Positions 53,523-61,880 of a DNA stretch of 64,000 nucleotides are shown here, in pieces. The translations under genes and the position numbers were made by a program. Source of the DNA: an uncultured beta proteobacterium. GTDB taxonomy: Bacteria > Pseudomonadota > Gammaproteobacteria > Burkholderiales > SG8-39. The notes beneath the pieces were generated by a model that saw only the letters and a list, made by a program, of their open reading frames with translations, was not told the DNA's origin and searched no databases. How positions within the stretch are numbered: position 1 is the first letter of the stretch; every line of letters starts with the position of its first letter. Location: NCBI GenBank assembly GCA_903859155.1, contig CAIOLO010000089.1, positions 1 to 64,000 of the forward strand, read 5' to 3'.

Positions 53523-54704
53523 ATGAAACGCAGCAGCGACCGCATTCGCACCACCCATACCGGCAGCCTTCCCCGGCCGCCGGAGATTCTCGAGTTCCTG
53601 CGCCTGAAGGAGGCGGGCAAGCCCTATGACGCCAAGGCCTTCGAAGCGGCGTTGACGCGCTGCGTGGCCGGGAGCGTGCTGCGGCAAAAGCAATTGGGCA
53701 TCGACGTGGTGAGCGACGGCGAGTGCAGCAAGCCCAGTTTCCTCGGTTACATCGGCGAGCGGCTTTCCGGTTTTGAAGCGCGCATTCCGCCGGGCGGCAT
53801 TCCGGTGCCCACCGGGCCGATCGGCACCACCGGGCGCGACGCCGAGATGTTCCCGGAATTCTACAAGCATGTGCTCGAGCACAATCCGTTCGAGAATGCG
53901 GTGCGCCTGCCGCCGCTGGTGTGCGTCGGTCCGCTTCGCTATGTCGGCCATGACAAGATTGCCCGCGACATTGCCAACCTCAAGGCGGGCATGGCCGCGG
54001 CCGGCGTCGACGAGGGTTTCGTGCCCACCTCGGCGCCATTCACCGTAGTGCCCAACGAATACTATCGCTCCAACGAAGAGTACCTGGAAGCCTACGGCGA
54101 GGCGGTGCGCGAAGAGTACAAGATCATTCTTGAGGCGGGCCTCCTGGCGCAGATCGATTTCCCCCACCTGGTGAGTTCCTGGGATGCCAAAAAGGGCATG
54201 AGTCTCGCCGACTACCGCAAGTGGGCCGAAGGCCGGGTCGAGCACCTCAATCACGCCTTGCGCGGCCTGCCCGAGGATCGCATCCGCTTCCACACCTGCT
54301 ACGGCGTCAATTTCGGCCCGCGCGTGAGCGACCTGCAGTTGGAGAATGTGATCGATATTTTCTTCAAGATCAAGGCCGGTTCCTATTCCTTTGAAGCCGC
54401 CAATCCGCGCCATGAACACGAGTGGCGCGTGCCGCAGAAGGTTAAAGTTCCCGAGGGCAAGATCCTGATTCCCGGCGTGGTGACGCATTCCAACGCGATG
54501 ATCGAACATCCCGAGGTGGTGGCCGATCACATCGAGCGCTGGGCGCGCTCTGCCGGGCGCGAGAATATTCTGGTGGGCAACGACTGCGGCTTCGCGTCGG
54601 TGGCGGGCAACACCGAGATCCCGATGACCGTGGCCTGGGCTAAGCTGCAGGCATTGGGCGAGGGCGCACGCATCGCTTCGGCGCGCTTGTGGGATGGAGG
54701 TTAG
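53523..54704 (+). CDS. MetE C-terminal-like (cobalamin-independent methionine synthase family) protein
   Basis: RIRTTHTGSLPRPPEILEFL, LGIDVVSDGECSKPSFLGYI, FHTCYGVNFGPR, EIPMTVAWAKLQAL. Confidence 0.88.
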   Translation: MKRSSDRIRTTHTGSLPRPPEILEFLRLKEAGKPYDAKAFEAALTRCVAGSVLRQKQLGIDVVSDGECSKPSFLGYIGERLSGFEARIPPGGIPVPTGPIGTTGRDAEMFPEFYKHVLEHNPFENAVRLPPLVCVGPLRYVGHDKIARDIANLKAGMAAAGVDEGFVPTSAPFTVVPNEYYRSNEEYLEAYGEAVREEYKIILEAGLLAQIDFPHLVSSWDAKKGMSLADYRKWAEGRVEHLNHALRGLPEDRIRFHTCYGVNFGPRVSDLQLENVIDIFFKIKAGSYSFEAANPRHEHEWRVPQKVKVPEGKILIPGVVTHSNAMIEHPEVVADHIERWARSAGRENILVGNDCGFASVAGNTEIPMTVAWAKLQALGEGARIASARLWDGG

Positions 54705-54783
54705 ACAGGCATTGAACCCGGCTGGCCGGTGTCAGCGAGGCGCAGGCCAGGCGTTTGATTATTGAATTCATGGAAGGAGCAGC

Positions 54784-55749
54784 ATGCGTGCGTTGATTGC
54801 AATACTGACGGTGTTGGCGGCGGTCGCCACATCGGCCGCCCTGGCACAGACCTGGCCGAACAGGCCAATCAAGCTGATCCAGGCGGCGGCGGCTGGCAAC
54901 AGCGGCGATGTCGCGGCGCGCCTGTTCGCCGAGCGGCTGCAACGCTCTGTTGGGCAGGCGGTGGTGGTCGAGAACATCGCCGGGGCAGCGGGGCTTCTTG
55001 GCGGGCAGGCGCTGGCGCGCAGCGCCCCCGATGGCTACACCTTGCTGTTCGGCAGTTCCGCCACGGTGGTGAGCGCGAATCTGTTCGTCAAATCGGTTCC
55101 CTATGATCTGAACAAGGACTTCACCGCCATTGCCAACCTCATCGAAGTGGTGCCGTTCATGCTCACCACGGGCGCCGATCAGCCCTACAAGACGCTGGCC
55201 GAAATCATCGCGGCGGCCAAATCCAATCCCGGCAAACTCGCCTACGGCATTGAGGGTTCACCGCAGCGCTTGATCGGCCTGCTCATTGCCAAGCGCGCCG
55301 GTGTCGATATGGTGGAGGTGCGCTACAAGGCGAGCGCGCAGGGCATTCAGGACGCATTGAGCGGACGAATCCAGGTCATGATCGCCTCGATGGCCGCAAC
55401 CGACGCGCTGGTGAAGGCGGGAAAGATGCGCAGAATCGCGGTTGCCTCGGCAGTCCGCTTCCCGGGATTCGAGGATCTGGCCACCGTCAACGAGACCCTG
55501 CCCGGCGTGGTGGTCGATGGCCAGTACTATCTTATCGGCCCGGCCGGTCTGCCCGGCGATATCGTGCGCCGGCTCAATCGCGAGGGCGAGGCCTATGTGA
55601 AGGATCCCGAAATCATCAAGCGCCTGCTGTCGGTAGGTTTGAAGATGACGCCGAGCGCGGGAACACCGGAATCGACCGCGGAACACCTGCGGCGCGAGCG
55701 CGCGCGCTGGGAACAACTCACCAAAGAGGTGGGTTGGGTGCCCGAGTGA
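54784..55749 (+). CDS. Bug/TctC-family solute-binding protein
   Basis: TWPNRPIKLIQAAAAGNSGDVAARLFAERL, VVVENIAGAAGLLGGQALARSAPDGYTLL. Confidence 0.93.
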   Translation: MRALIAILTVLAAVATSAALAQTWPNRPIKLIQAAAAGNSGDVAARLFAERLQRSVGQAVVVENIAGAAGLLGGQALARSAPDGYTLLFGSSATVVSANLFVKSVPYDLNKDFTAIANLIEVVPFMLTTGADQPYKTLAEIIAAAKSNPGKLAYGIEGSPQRLIGLLIAKRAGVDMVEVRYKASAQGIQDALSGRIQVMIASMAATDALVKAGKMRRIAVASAVRFPGFEDLATVNETLPGVVVDGQYYLIGPAGLPGDIVRRLNREGEAYVKDPEIIKRLLSVGLKMTPSAGTPESTAEHLRRERARWEQLTKEVGWVPE

Positions 55750-55831
55750 GGGCGATGGACGAACTTTCATCCCACGCCATGGCCATCGCCGCCGAGTACT
55801 CGGCCTGCTTCTGCTGCACCCTGAAGAAGCA

Positions 55832-56350
55832 TTGCACGGCCGCGAAATCGCGCGCCGCACGGGGCTCCCTGCAGGAACGCTCACGCGTGAACTGAAGCGA
55901 TTGGCCGATGTGGGGTTGCTCAAGCGCGAGCGGCGCGGCAATCAGCAGGTGTACCAGGGCGACACGTCCTGTCCCGTATTCAATGAAGTGGCCGGCATCT
56001 TGCGCAAGACATCGGGTCTTGCTGACGTGCTGGCTGAGGCATTGGCTCCGGCCGCACAGCAAGTGCGTGTCGCGTTTGTTTTCGGTTCGATGGCGCAGGG
56101 GCACGAGTCCAGTGCCAGTGATGTCGATGTGATGCTGATCGGTGATATTGGTTTTGCTGAGACGGTCAGCCTTTTTTATCCGACTCAGGCAGTATTGGGG
56201 CGTGAGGTGAATCCCAAGGTTTTTACCAGAGAGGAATTTTCTACCAAGGCAACAATCGAGCCCTTTCTGCGCGATGTGCTCGGCAAGCCCAAAATTTTCC
56301 TGATCGGGGGTGACCGTGACCTTGCAGAACTTGTTGGGCGTCAGTCTTGA
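55832..56350 (+). CDS. HTH plus MNT-type nucleotidyltransferase protein
   Basis: HTH REIARRTGLPAGTLTRELKRLADVGLLKRERRGNQQVYQ; nucleotidyltransferase motif VFGSMAQGHESSASDVDVMLIG; 5' end unresolved (TTG start called). Confidence 0.8.
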   Translation: MHGREIARRTGLPAGTLTRELKRLADVGLLKRERRGNQQVYQGDTSCPVFNEVAGILRKTSGLADVLAEALAPAAQQVRVAFVFGSMAQGHESSASDVDVMLIGDIGFAETVSLFYPTQAVLGREVNPKVFTREEFSTKATIEPFLRDVLGKPKIFLIGGDRDLAELVGRQS

Positions 56351-56753
56351 CTCTGTTGCGCCTGAGCGGGCGCAAGTTGCAAGGATGCTGCCGGCGGCCG
56401 AGCGCAACATGGCCGATACCCGAATCGCCGGGCTGAGCGCGGAGACTCGCTTCGATGTCGCGTACAAGGCGATCATGCAGTCTGCGATGCTGGCGCTGTA
56501 TGCCAACGGCTATCGCACACTCACCAGCCGCCCGGGCCATCATCAGACTGCGATCCAGACTCTGACGCTCACCGTCGCTCTGGCGCCCGAACAGGTGCGC
56601 GTGCTCGATGCGTTGCGCAAGCAGCGCAACCTGGCCGATTACTCGGGCGACCTGGTGCCCGATTCGGCGGTCGATGAGTGCGTCACCAGTGCGACCGCTT
56701 TGCAAGCGCAGGTGCTGGCCTGGCTGCGGGCGAACAAGCCGGAACTGATATGA
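56310..56753 (+). CDS. Putative HEPN-domain protein paired with the MNT protein
   Basis: All-helical look, overlaps the MNT gene; LRKQRNLADYSG resembles HEPN RNxxxY-type motif. Confidence 0.6.
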   Translation: MTVTLQNLLGVSLDSVAPERAQVARMLPAAERNMADTRIAGLSAETRFDVAYKAIMQSAMLALYANGYRTLTSRPGHHQTAIQTLTLTVALAPEQVRVLDALRKQRNLADYSGDLVPDSAVDECVTSATALQAQVLAWLRANKPELI

Positions 56754-56964
56754 CATCGGTGCTTAAGGCCGGCCACTGACGATGCTCCCCATACTCGTTT
56801 CGCGCCGGCTACTCGATGGCTTGAAGGAGTTCCTGCGCGCTACTTATCCCGTCACTACACCGGGATTGCGGCGCGAAGCTTGATGCAGAACGGAATAATT
56901 TAAAAACTTTCACTTTTTTATAGCAAGAAATAGCGATAAATTTTTAAAGAATTAAATCCAAATA

Positions 56965-57996
56965 ATGGAATTATCAAGAATCGACTGGCTGGCCCAGGTC
57001 CACGAAGATGCGCTGGAGCCCGATCTGCCTATCTGCGACAGCCATCACCATCTCTGGGACCGGCGCGCCAACCAGGCGCCGTTCGAGAACTACCTGGTGC
57101 GCGAGTACCTTGCCGAGTTCGGCGGACACCGCCTGGTGGCCTCGGTGTTCGCCGACTGCAATTCCATGTACCGCGCGCGCGGCCCCGAGGAAATGAAACC
57201 GGTCGGCGAAACCGAATTCGTGCAGGGCATGGCGGCGATGGCGGCAAGCGGCCTGTATGGCGATTGCGCGGTGGCCGCGGGCATCGTCGCCTATGCCGAC
57301 CTGAGTTTGGGGACGCGCATCGCGCCGGTGCTCGAGGCGCATGTCGCCGCAGCCCCCGGGCGCTTTCGCGGCATCCGCTTCGGCACGCATTGGGACGCCG
57401 ACCCGTCGGTGCGTCCGGGACGTTCGCATCATGCTGCACCCAACATGCTGGGCGATGCCGGTATCCGCGCGGGCCTCGCCTGCCTTGCGCGCATGGGACT
57501 GTGTTTCGATGCCTCGTTGTTCTTTCACCAGATCCCGGAACTCACGGCGCTGGCGCGCGCCCTGCCCGGAATGACGATCGTCCTCGGGCACCTGGGAGGG
57601 CTGCTCAATATCGGTCCCTATGCGGGGAGGAAGGACGAGATCTTCGCGCATTGGAAAAAAGATCTTGCCGAGCTGGCCACCTGTCCCAATGTCGTGGTGA
57701 AACTGGGTGGCATGGCCAATCCGCGCTTCGGTTTTGGCTGGCAGAACGAGAAGCGGCCGCCAACTTCGGATCAGTTCGTCGCGGCGACGCGCCGCTATTT
57801 CCTGACCGCAATCGAATTGTTCGGGCCGCATCGCTGCATGTTCGAGAGCAACTATCCGGTGGACAAGGTGTCCATTGCGTTCGCCGTCCTGTGGAACGCC
57901 TACAAGAAAATGACCGCCGATTTTTCACCCGCGGAGCGCGCCGAGTTGTTCTGCGGTACGGCGATGCGCGCCTATTGCCTGAGCGCTGCGATCTAG
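56965..57996 (+). CDS. Amidohydrolase-2 family metal-dependent hydrolase
   Basis: ICDSHHHLWDRR; MTIVLGHLGG; HRCMFESNYPVDK. Confidence 0.92.
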   Translation: MELSRIDWLAQVHEDALEPDLPICDSHHHLWDRRANQAPFENYLVREYLAEFGGHRLVASVFADCNSMYRARGPEEMKPVGETEFVQGMAAMAASGLYGDCAVAAGIVAYADLSLGTRIAPVLEAHVAAAPGRFRGIRFGTHWDADPSVRPGRSHHAAPNMLGDAGIRAGLACLARMGLCFDASLFFHQIPELTALARALPGMTIVLGHLGGLLNIGPYAGRKDEIFAHWKKDLAELATCPNVVVKLGGMANPRFGFGWQNEKRPPTSDQFVAATRRYFLTAIELFGPHRCMFESNYPVDKVSIAFAVLWNAYKKMTADFSPAERAELFCGTAMRAYCLSAAI

Positions 57997-58003
57997 CGCC
58001 GCT

Positions 58004-58984
58004 TCAATCGGCCTTGATATTCTTTTCGCGGATGATGCGCGACCACTTGGCGGCGTCCGCCTTGATCAGCGCGGCCAGTTCCTCCGGGCTGGAGGCGGCC
58101 GGCTCCGCGCCCGAGTCGCGCAGGCGCGTGCGCACAGACTCGTTACCCAGCGCCGCGCGCAGGCCGCGGTTGATCGCGTCCACCGTGGCGCGCGCTGTTT
58201 TCGCCGGCACCAGCAGCGCGTACCAGTTGTTCGACTCCACGCCGTTGATGCCCTGCTCGGCAAAGGTTTTTACTTCGGGCAGCAGCGTGTGGCGCCGCGG
58301 CGCCGCCACGGCGATGGCTTTCAACTTGCCGCCCTTGATCTGCCCGATGAAGCCGGGCAGATCGCCCAGGAATCCGGCGACGCGGCCGGCGAGCACATCG
58401 GTGATGACCTGCGCCGCGCCTTTGTAAGGCACGTGCAGCAGCTTGGCGCCGGTGGCCGCCTGCAGCAACTCCAGGGTGAGGTGCGGCGTACTGCCGCTGC
58501 CGGAGGAGCCGAATGGCGTGGGCTGCGCCGCTTTGATGGTGTCGGCGACGAATTCCGCGGCGCTGTTGGCCGGGTTCGATACGTTGACCACGAACACCGT
58601 GGAGTTGTTCACCACCACCGAGACCGGCGCGAAGTCACGCACCGGATCGTAGGGCAGCGGCGAATACAGCGCCGGGCTGATCGCGATTGCGCCCACGCTG
58701 GAGAGAAACATCACCGCGCCGTCAGGCGCGGCCTTGGCGACATATTCGGCGCCGATGTTGCCATTGGCGCCGGCGCGATTCTCCACCACCACGGTCTGTC
58801 CCAATTCGCGCCCGAGCGGCTCGGCAATCAGGCGCGCGACAAAATCGACCGGCCCGCCCGGTGTGAACGCGACGACGATCTGCGCGTTGCGTTGTGACTG
58901 GGCGAGGGCCGTGCCCGCGATGCACAGGCAGGCAAGTACTGCGCGGCGCAGCAGTCTGGGGAGCATTTTTCGGTGTGCGGACAT
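58004..58984 (-). CDS. Bug/TctC-family solute-binding protein
   Basis: IVVAFTPGGPVDFVARLIAEPLGRELGQTVVVENRAGANGNIGAEYVAKAAPDG. Confidence 0.93.
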   Translation of the reverse strand: MSAHRKMLPRLLRRAVLACLCIAGTALAQSQRNAQIVVAFTPGGPVDFVARLIAEPLGRELGQTVVVENRAGANGNIGAEYVAKAAPDGAVMFLSSVGAIAISPALYSPLPYDPVRDFAPVSVVVNNSTVFVVNVSNPANSAAEFVADTIKAAQPTPFGSSGSGSTPHLTLELLQAATGAKLLHVPYKGAAQVITDVLAGRVAGFLGDLPGFIGQIKGGKLKAIAVAAPRRHTLLPEVKTFAEQGINGVESNNWYALLVPAKTARATVDAINRGLRAALGNESVRTRLRDSGAEPAASSPEELAALIKADAAKWSRIIREKNIKAD

Positions 58985-59012
58985 GCGGATTCCTTTTCGA
59001 CTATGACGGAAA

Positions 59013-59597
59013 TCAGGCGAACGGCTCGTGCCTGAACAGGGTCCTCTTGGTGTTGCGGAAATTCGGCCGCACCCGCGAACTCCAGGCGGTATTGCGCACT
59101 GCCAGCCATTCGGGACGCTCCAGTGTCCCCGCTTCGGTCAGATCGTAGGCGGCGATGTATCGCGGCTTGTGCGACAGGTTGCGGTAGCGCGCCGCGGCAA
59201 TGCAACCGGGCACCGCTGCGAGTCCGGGCAGGTGTTCCGTGTCGTACCAGTCGTTCAGTTCCTGCTCGGGGCCGGCATCGACATCGGTTTCGACCACATA
59301 GTGAAAATCGGCTGTGCAGCCTCGTGCCGGGCCGTCCCTGTGGAGCAGCGGCGCAATTGCGCTGGCGGTCAGACCCTGGTCAACGAGGCTCCGGGTTGCA
59401 CAGGGCTCCAGCGAGGCGGCAAGGCCGAGCGCGTCTTGCGGCGTGAGCAGATAACAATAGAGTTCCGCATCCGACACCGCCTTGAAGCAGGCGTCGACGG
59501 AAAATCCGAGCGTTGTCGCCAGAAGGTGCAACTCCCGGCGCCAGTCAACATGGGCGCCAGGGCGCGTTTTGAGCAGAATCCGGTTGCTTGTCATCAT
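59013..59597 (-). CDS. Hypothetical protein with EthD-like segment
   Basis: ELNDWYDTEHLPGLAAVPGCIAAARYRN resembles EthD/dimeric ferredoxin-like motif; 194 aa. Confidence 0.6.
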   Translation of the reverse strand: MMTSNRILLKTRPGAHVDWRRELHLLATTLGFSVDACFKAVSDAELYCYLLTPQDALGLAASLEPCATRSLVDQGLTASAIAPLLHRDGPARGCTADFHYVVETDVDAGPEQELNDWYDTEHLPGLAAVPGCIAAARYRNLSHKPRYIAAYDLTEAGTLERPEWLAVRNTAWSSRVRPNFRNTKRTLFRHEPFA

Positions 59598-59716
59598 GGC
59601 CGCCCGCAGACTATCACGGGCTGTTTGCCGCGGCTTGCTGCGGCCTTGTGGGCGGTGCGCGATTCGTCCAAGATGGCTGTCACGGCGTTCGTTTCGAATA
59701 CAACGGGAGACACAGC

Positions 59717-60691
59717 ATGGTCAAAACGATTAAGCGCTTGATTGCAGTCCTGGCGGCCGCGCCGCTGCTTTGCCATGCGCAGAGCTATCCGGTGAAGCCG
59801 GTCGTCCTGGTGACGCAGTTTGCCCCGGGGAGCACCGGCGACACGCTGTGCCGCATCATGGCCGAGAGCATGAAGGAGGTGATGGGCCAGCCGGTTATCG
59901 TCGACAACCGCGCCGGCGCCGGCGGTGTGCTGGCCGCCGAGTACGTGGTGCGCGCCGCACCCGACGGCTATACCCTGCTGGTGGGCACCACCGGCACGCA
60001 GATCATGCGGGTGCATCTGGCGAAGAACAGTTCGTTCGATCCGGTGAAGGATTTCACCCCGATCACCGAGGTCGGCGAAACCCCGACCCTGTGGGTGGCC
60101 AATCCGTCTTTCGGCCCGAATTCTTTCCGCGAAATGATCGACTATGCGCGCGCCAACCCGGGGACCGTGACCTACGGAACCTCGGGTATCGGCTCGCCGC
60201 ATCACCTTTCCGGGGAGTTGCTGCGGCAGATGGCAGGGGTCACCATGATTCACGTGCCCTACAAGGCATCCGCGCAGGCCTTGCAGGATACCGTGGCCGG
60301 CCAGTTGAACACCACCTTCGCCATCTCGGGTCTTGCGGTGCCATCGGTGCGCGCCGGCAAGGTCAAAGCGCTCGCCATCGTGCGCAGCCAGCGCTTCAAG
60401 CCCCTGCCCGATGTGCCGACGGTCGGCGAAATTGTTCCCGGATTCGAGACGCCGCCGGCCTGGACCGGCCTGTTCGGCCCGGCCGGCATGCCGGTGCCGC
60501 TCACCACGCGCGTTCACGCCGAAGTGGTCAGGGCGCTCAACGTGCCGGCGGTGCGCACACGACTGTCGGAGCAGCAGCACTTTGAAGTGATCACCAACGA
60601 GACGCCCGCGGCATTTGCAGCGCAGATCAGGCGCGAGATCGACCTGGTCGGCAGAATAGTCAAGGGGGCTGGCATCAAACCAACGGAATGA
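59717..60691 (+). CDS. Bug/TctC-family solute-binding protein
   Basis: MVKTIKRLIAVLAAAPLLCHAQSYPVKPVVLVTQFAPGSTGDTLCRIMAES. Confidence 0.93.
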   Translation: MVKTIKRLIAVLAAAPLLCHAQSYPVKPVVLVTQFAPGSTGDTLCRIMAESMKEVMGQPVIVDNRAGAGGVLAAEYVVRAAPDGYTLLVGTTGTQIMRVHLAKNSSFDPVKDFTPITEVGETPTLWVANPSFGPNSFREMIDYARANPGTVTYGTSGIGSPHHLSGELLRQMAGVTMIHVPYKASAQALQDTVAGQLNTTFAISGLAVPSVRAGKVKALAIVRSQRFKPLPDVPTVGEIVPGFETPPAWTGLFGPAGMPVPLTTRVHAEVVRALNVPAVRTRLSEQQHFEVITNETPAAFAAQIRREIDLVGRIVKGAGIKPTE

Positions 60692-60863
60692 GCCTTGGGA
60701 AATTTGCGGGTTGCTGACTTTGGAGGACGAAGCTGCAAGAGGGCAATCAAAGGGCCGCCTCCTTTCCTCGGGTTGATGCTCGCCTTCTCTGGGCGGTGGC
60801 ATTCGAACCGTGGTTTGGCAATCAGATGCTTGGAGAGACCGGTGCTGCTCCGTGCGGCATTCT

Positions 60864-61790
60864 TCAGGACGATTCGAAACCGCCGTTGACGTTTCGGCAG
60901 GAGTTCTGGATTTCCGTAATGAGGATGCGACTGAGCGGCGAAAGGTTAGATGCGCCACGATGCATGATGCCTATGGGTCTGCGGAATACCGGAGAGTTGA
61001 GGCTGATTTCCATTATGCCGTCGTCGCTGCCCTCGTCATGAATCAGGCCCTTGGGCAACACGGCCACAAGGTCGCTGTCGGCGAGTATCGATTGGATGAA
61101 CGTCTCGGAACCGCCCTCCACCGTGGCTGCCGGCGGCGTTGAACCCTCCAGCCTGAAGTACTCGTCGATGCGCTGCCGGTGCGCTGAGCCCAGCCTGGGA
61201 TAGATCCACGGATATTTTCCGAGTTCGCGCACATTGAGGTTCTGGCTGCGCACCAGCGGGTGGTTACGCCGGACCGTGATTACCAGTTCGTCGTAGAACA
61301 ATATGTTCTGTTGCATGCCGTCTTCGAGCGGGCCGTTCGCCAGGATGCCGACGATGAAATCGAACTGTCCGCGGCGGAACGCGGGAACCAGGTCGGAGTT
61401 ATTGAGTTCGGTCACGGACACTGTCACCTCCGGCCGCACTTTCATGAGCCGGACAATCGCCGAGGGCAGATAGCTCTTGGCGATCAAAGGGATGACACCG
61501 ACCGCGACACTGCCTTTGCGCGCCCCGCGCAATGCCTCAATTTCGCTGCGCGCCCGGTCGAGTTCCGCGTCTACGCGCTTGGCGTGGTCGTATAGACACT
61601 CGCCGTAGATGGTGGGGCGCATGCCTCGTGAATGTCGTTCCAGCAGCTTGACCTTGAGTTCCTGCTCAAGGTGCCGCAGGCTCTTGGTAAGGGCCGGCTG
61701 GGAGATGTTGAGCACGCCGGATGCCTTGGTGAGCCCCCCCGACTCGACCACGCAGAGAAACTGCTCGATTTGCCGGCTGTTGAGTCCCAT
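60864..61790 (-). CDS. LysR-family transcriptional regulator
   Basis: MGLNSRQIEQFLCVVESGGLTKASGVLNISQPALTKSLRHLEQELKVKLLERHSRGM. Confidence 0.94.
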   Translation of the reverse strand: MGLNSRQIEQFLCVVESGGLTKASGVLNISQPALTKSLRHLEQELKVKLLERHSRGMRPTIYGECLYDHAKRVDAELDRARSEIEALRGARKGSVAVGVIPLIAKSYLPSAIVRLMKVRPEVTVSVTELNNSDLVPAFRRGQFDFIVGILANGPLEDGMQQNILFYDELVITVRRNHPLVRSQNLNVRELGKYPWIYPRLGSAHRQRIDEYFRLEGSTPPAATVEGGSETFIQSILADSDLVAVLPKGLIHDEGSDDGIMEISLNSPVFRRPIGIMHRGASNLSPLSRILITEIQNSCRNVNGGFESS

Positions 61791-61803
61791 AACCTGGGGT
61801 TAT
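61789..61803. promoter_or_regulatory. LysR-type T-N11-A inverted repeat ATAACC-TGG-GGTTAT
   Basis: Perfect 6-bp arms, contains T-N11-A; between divergent lysR and hyuB. Confidence 0.6.
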
Positions 61804-61880
61804 ATATCGGGTTGAAAGATTGATTATACATAGCAGGCTTCGGCGGTTCATCATGCCATTGGCAACCTGGAGCAGTCGCA

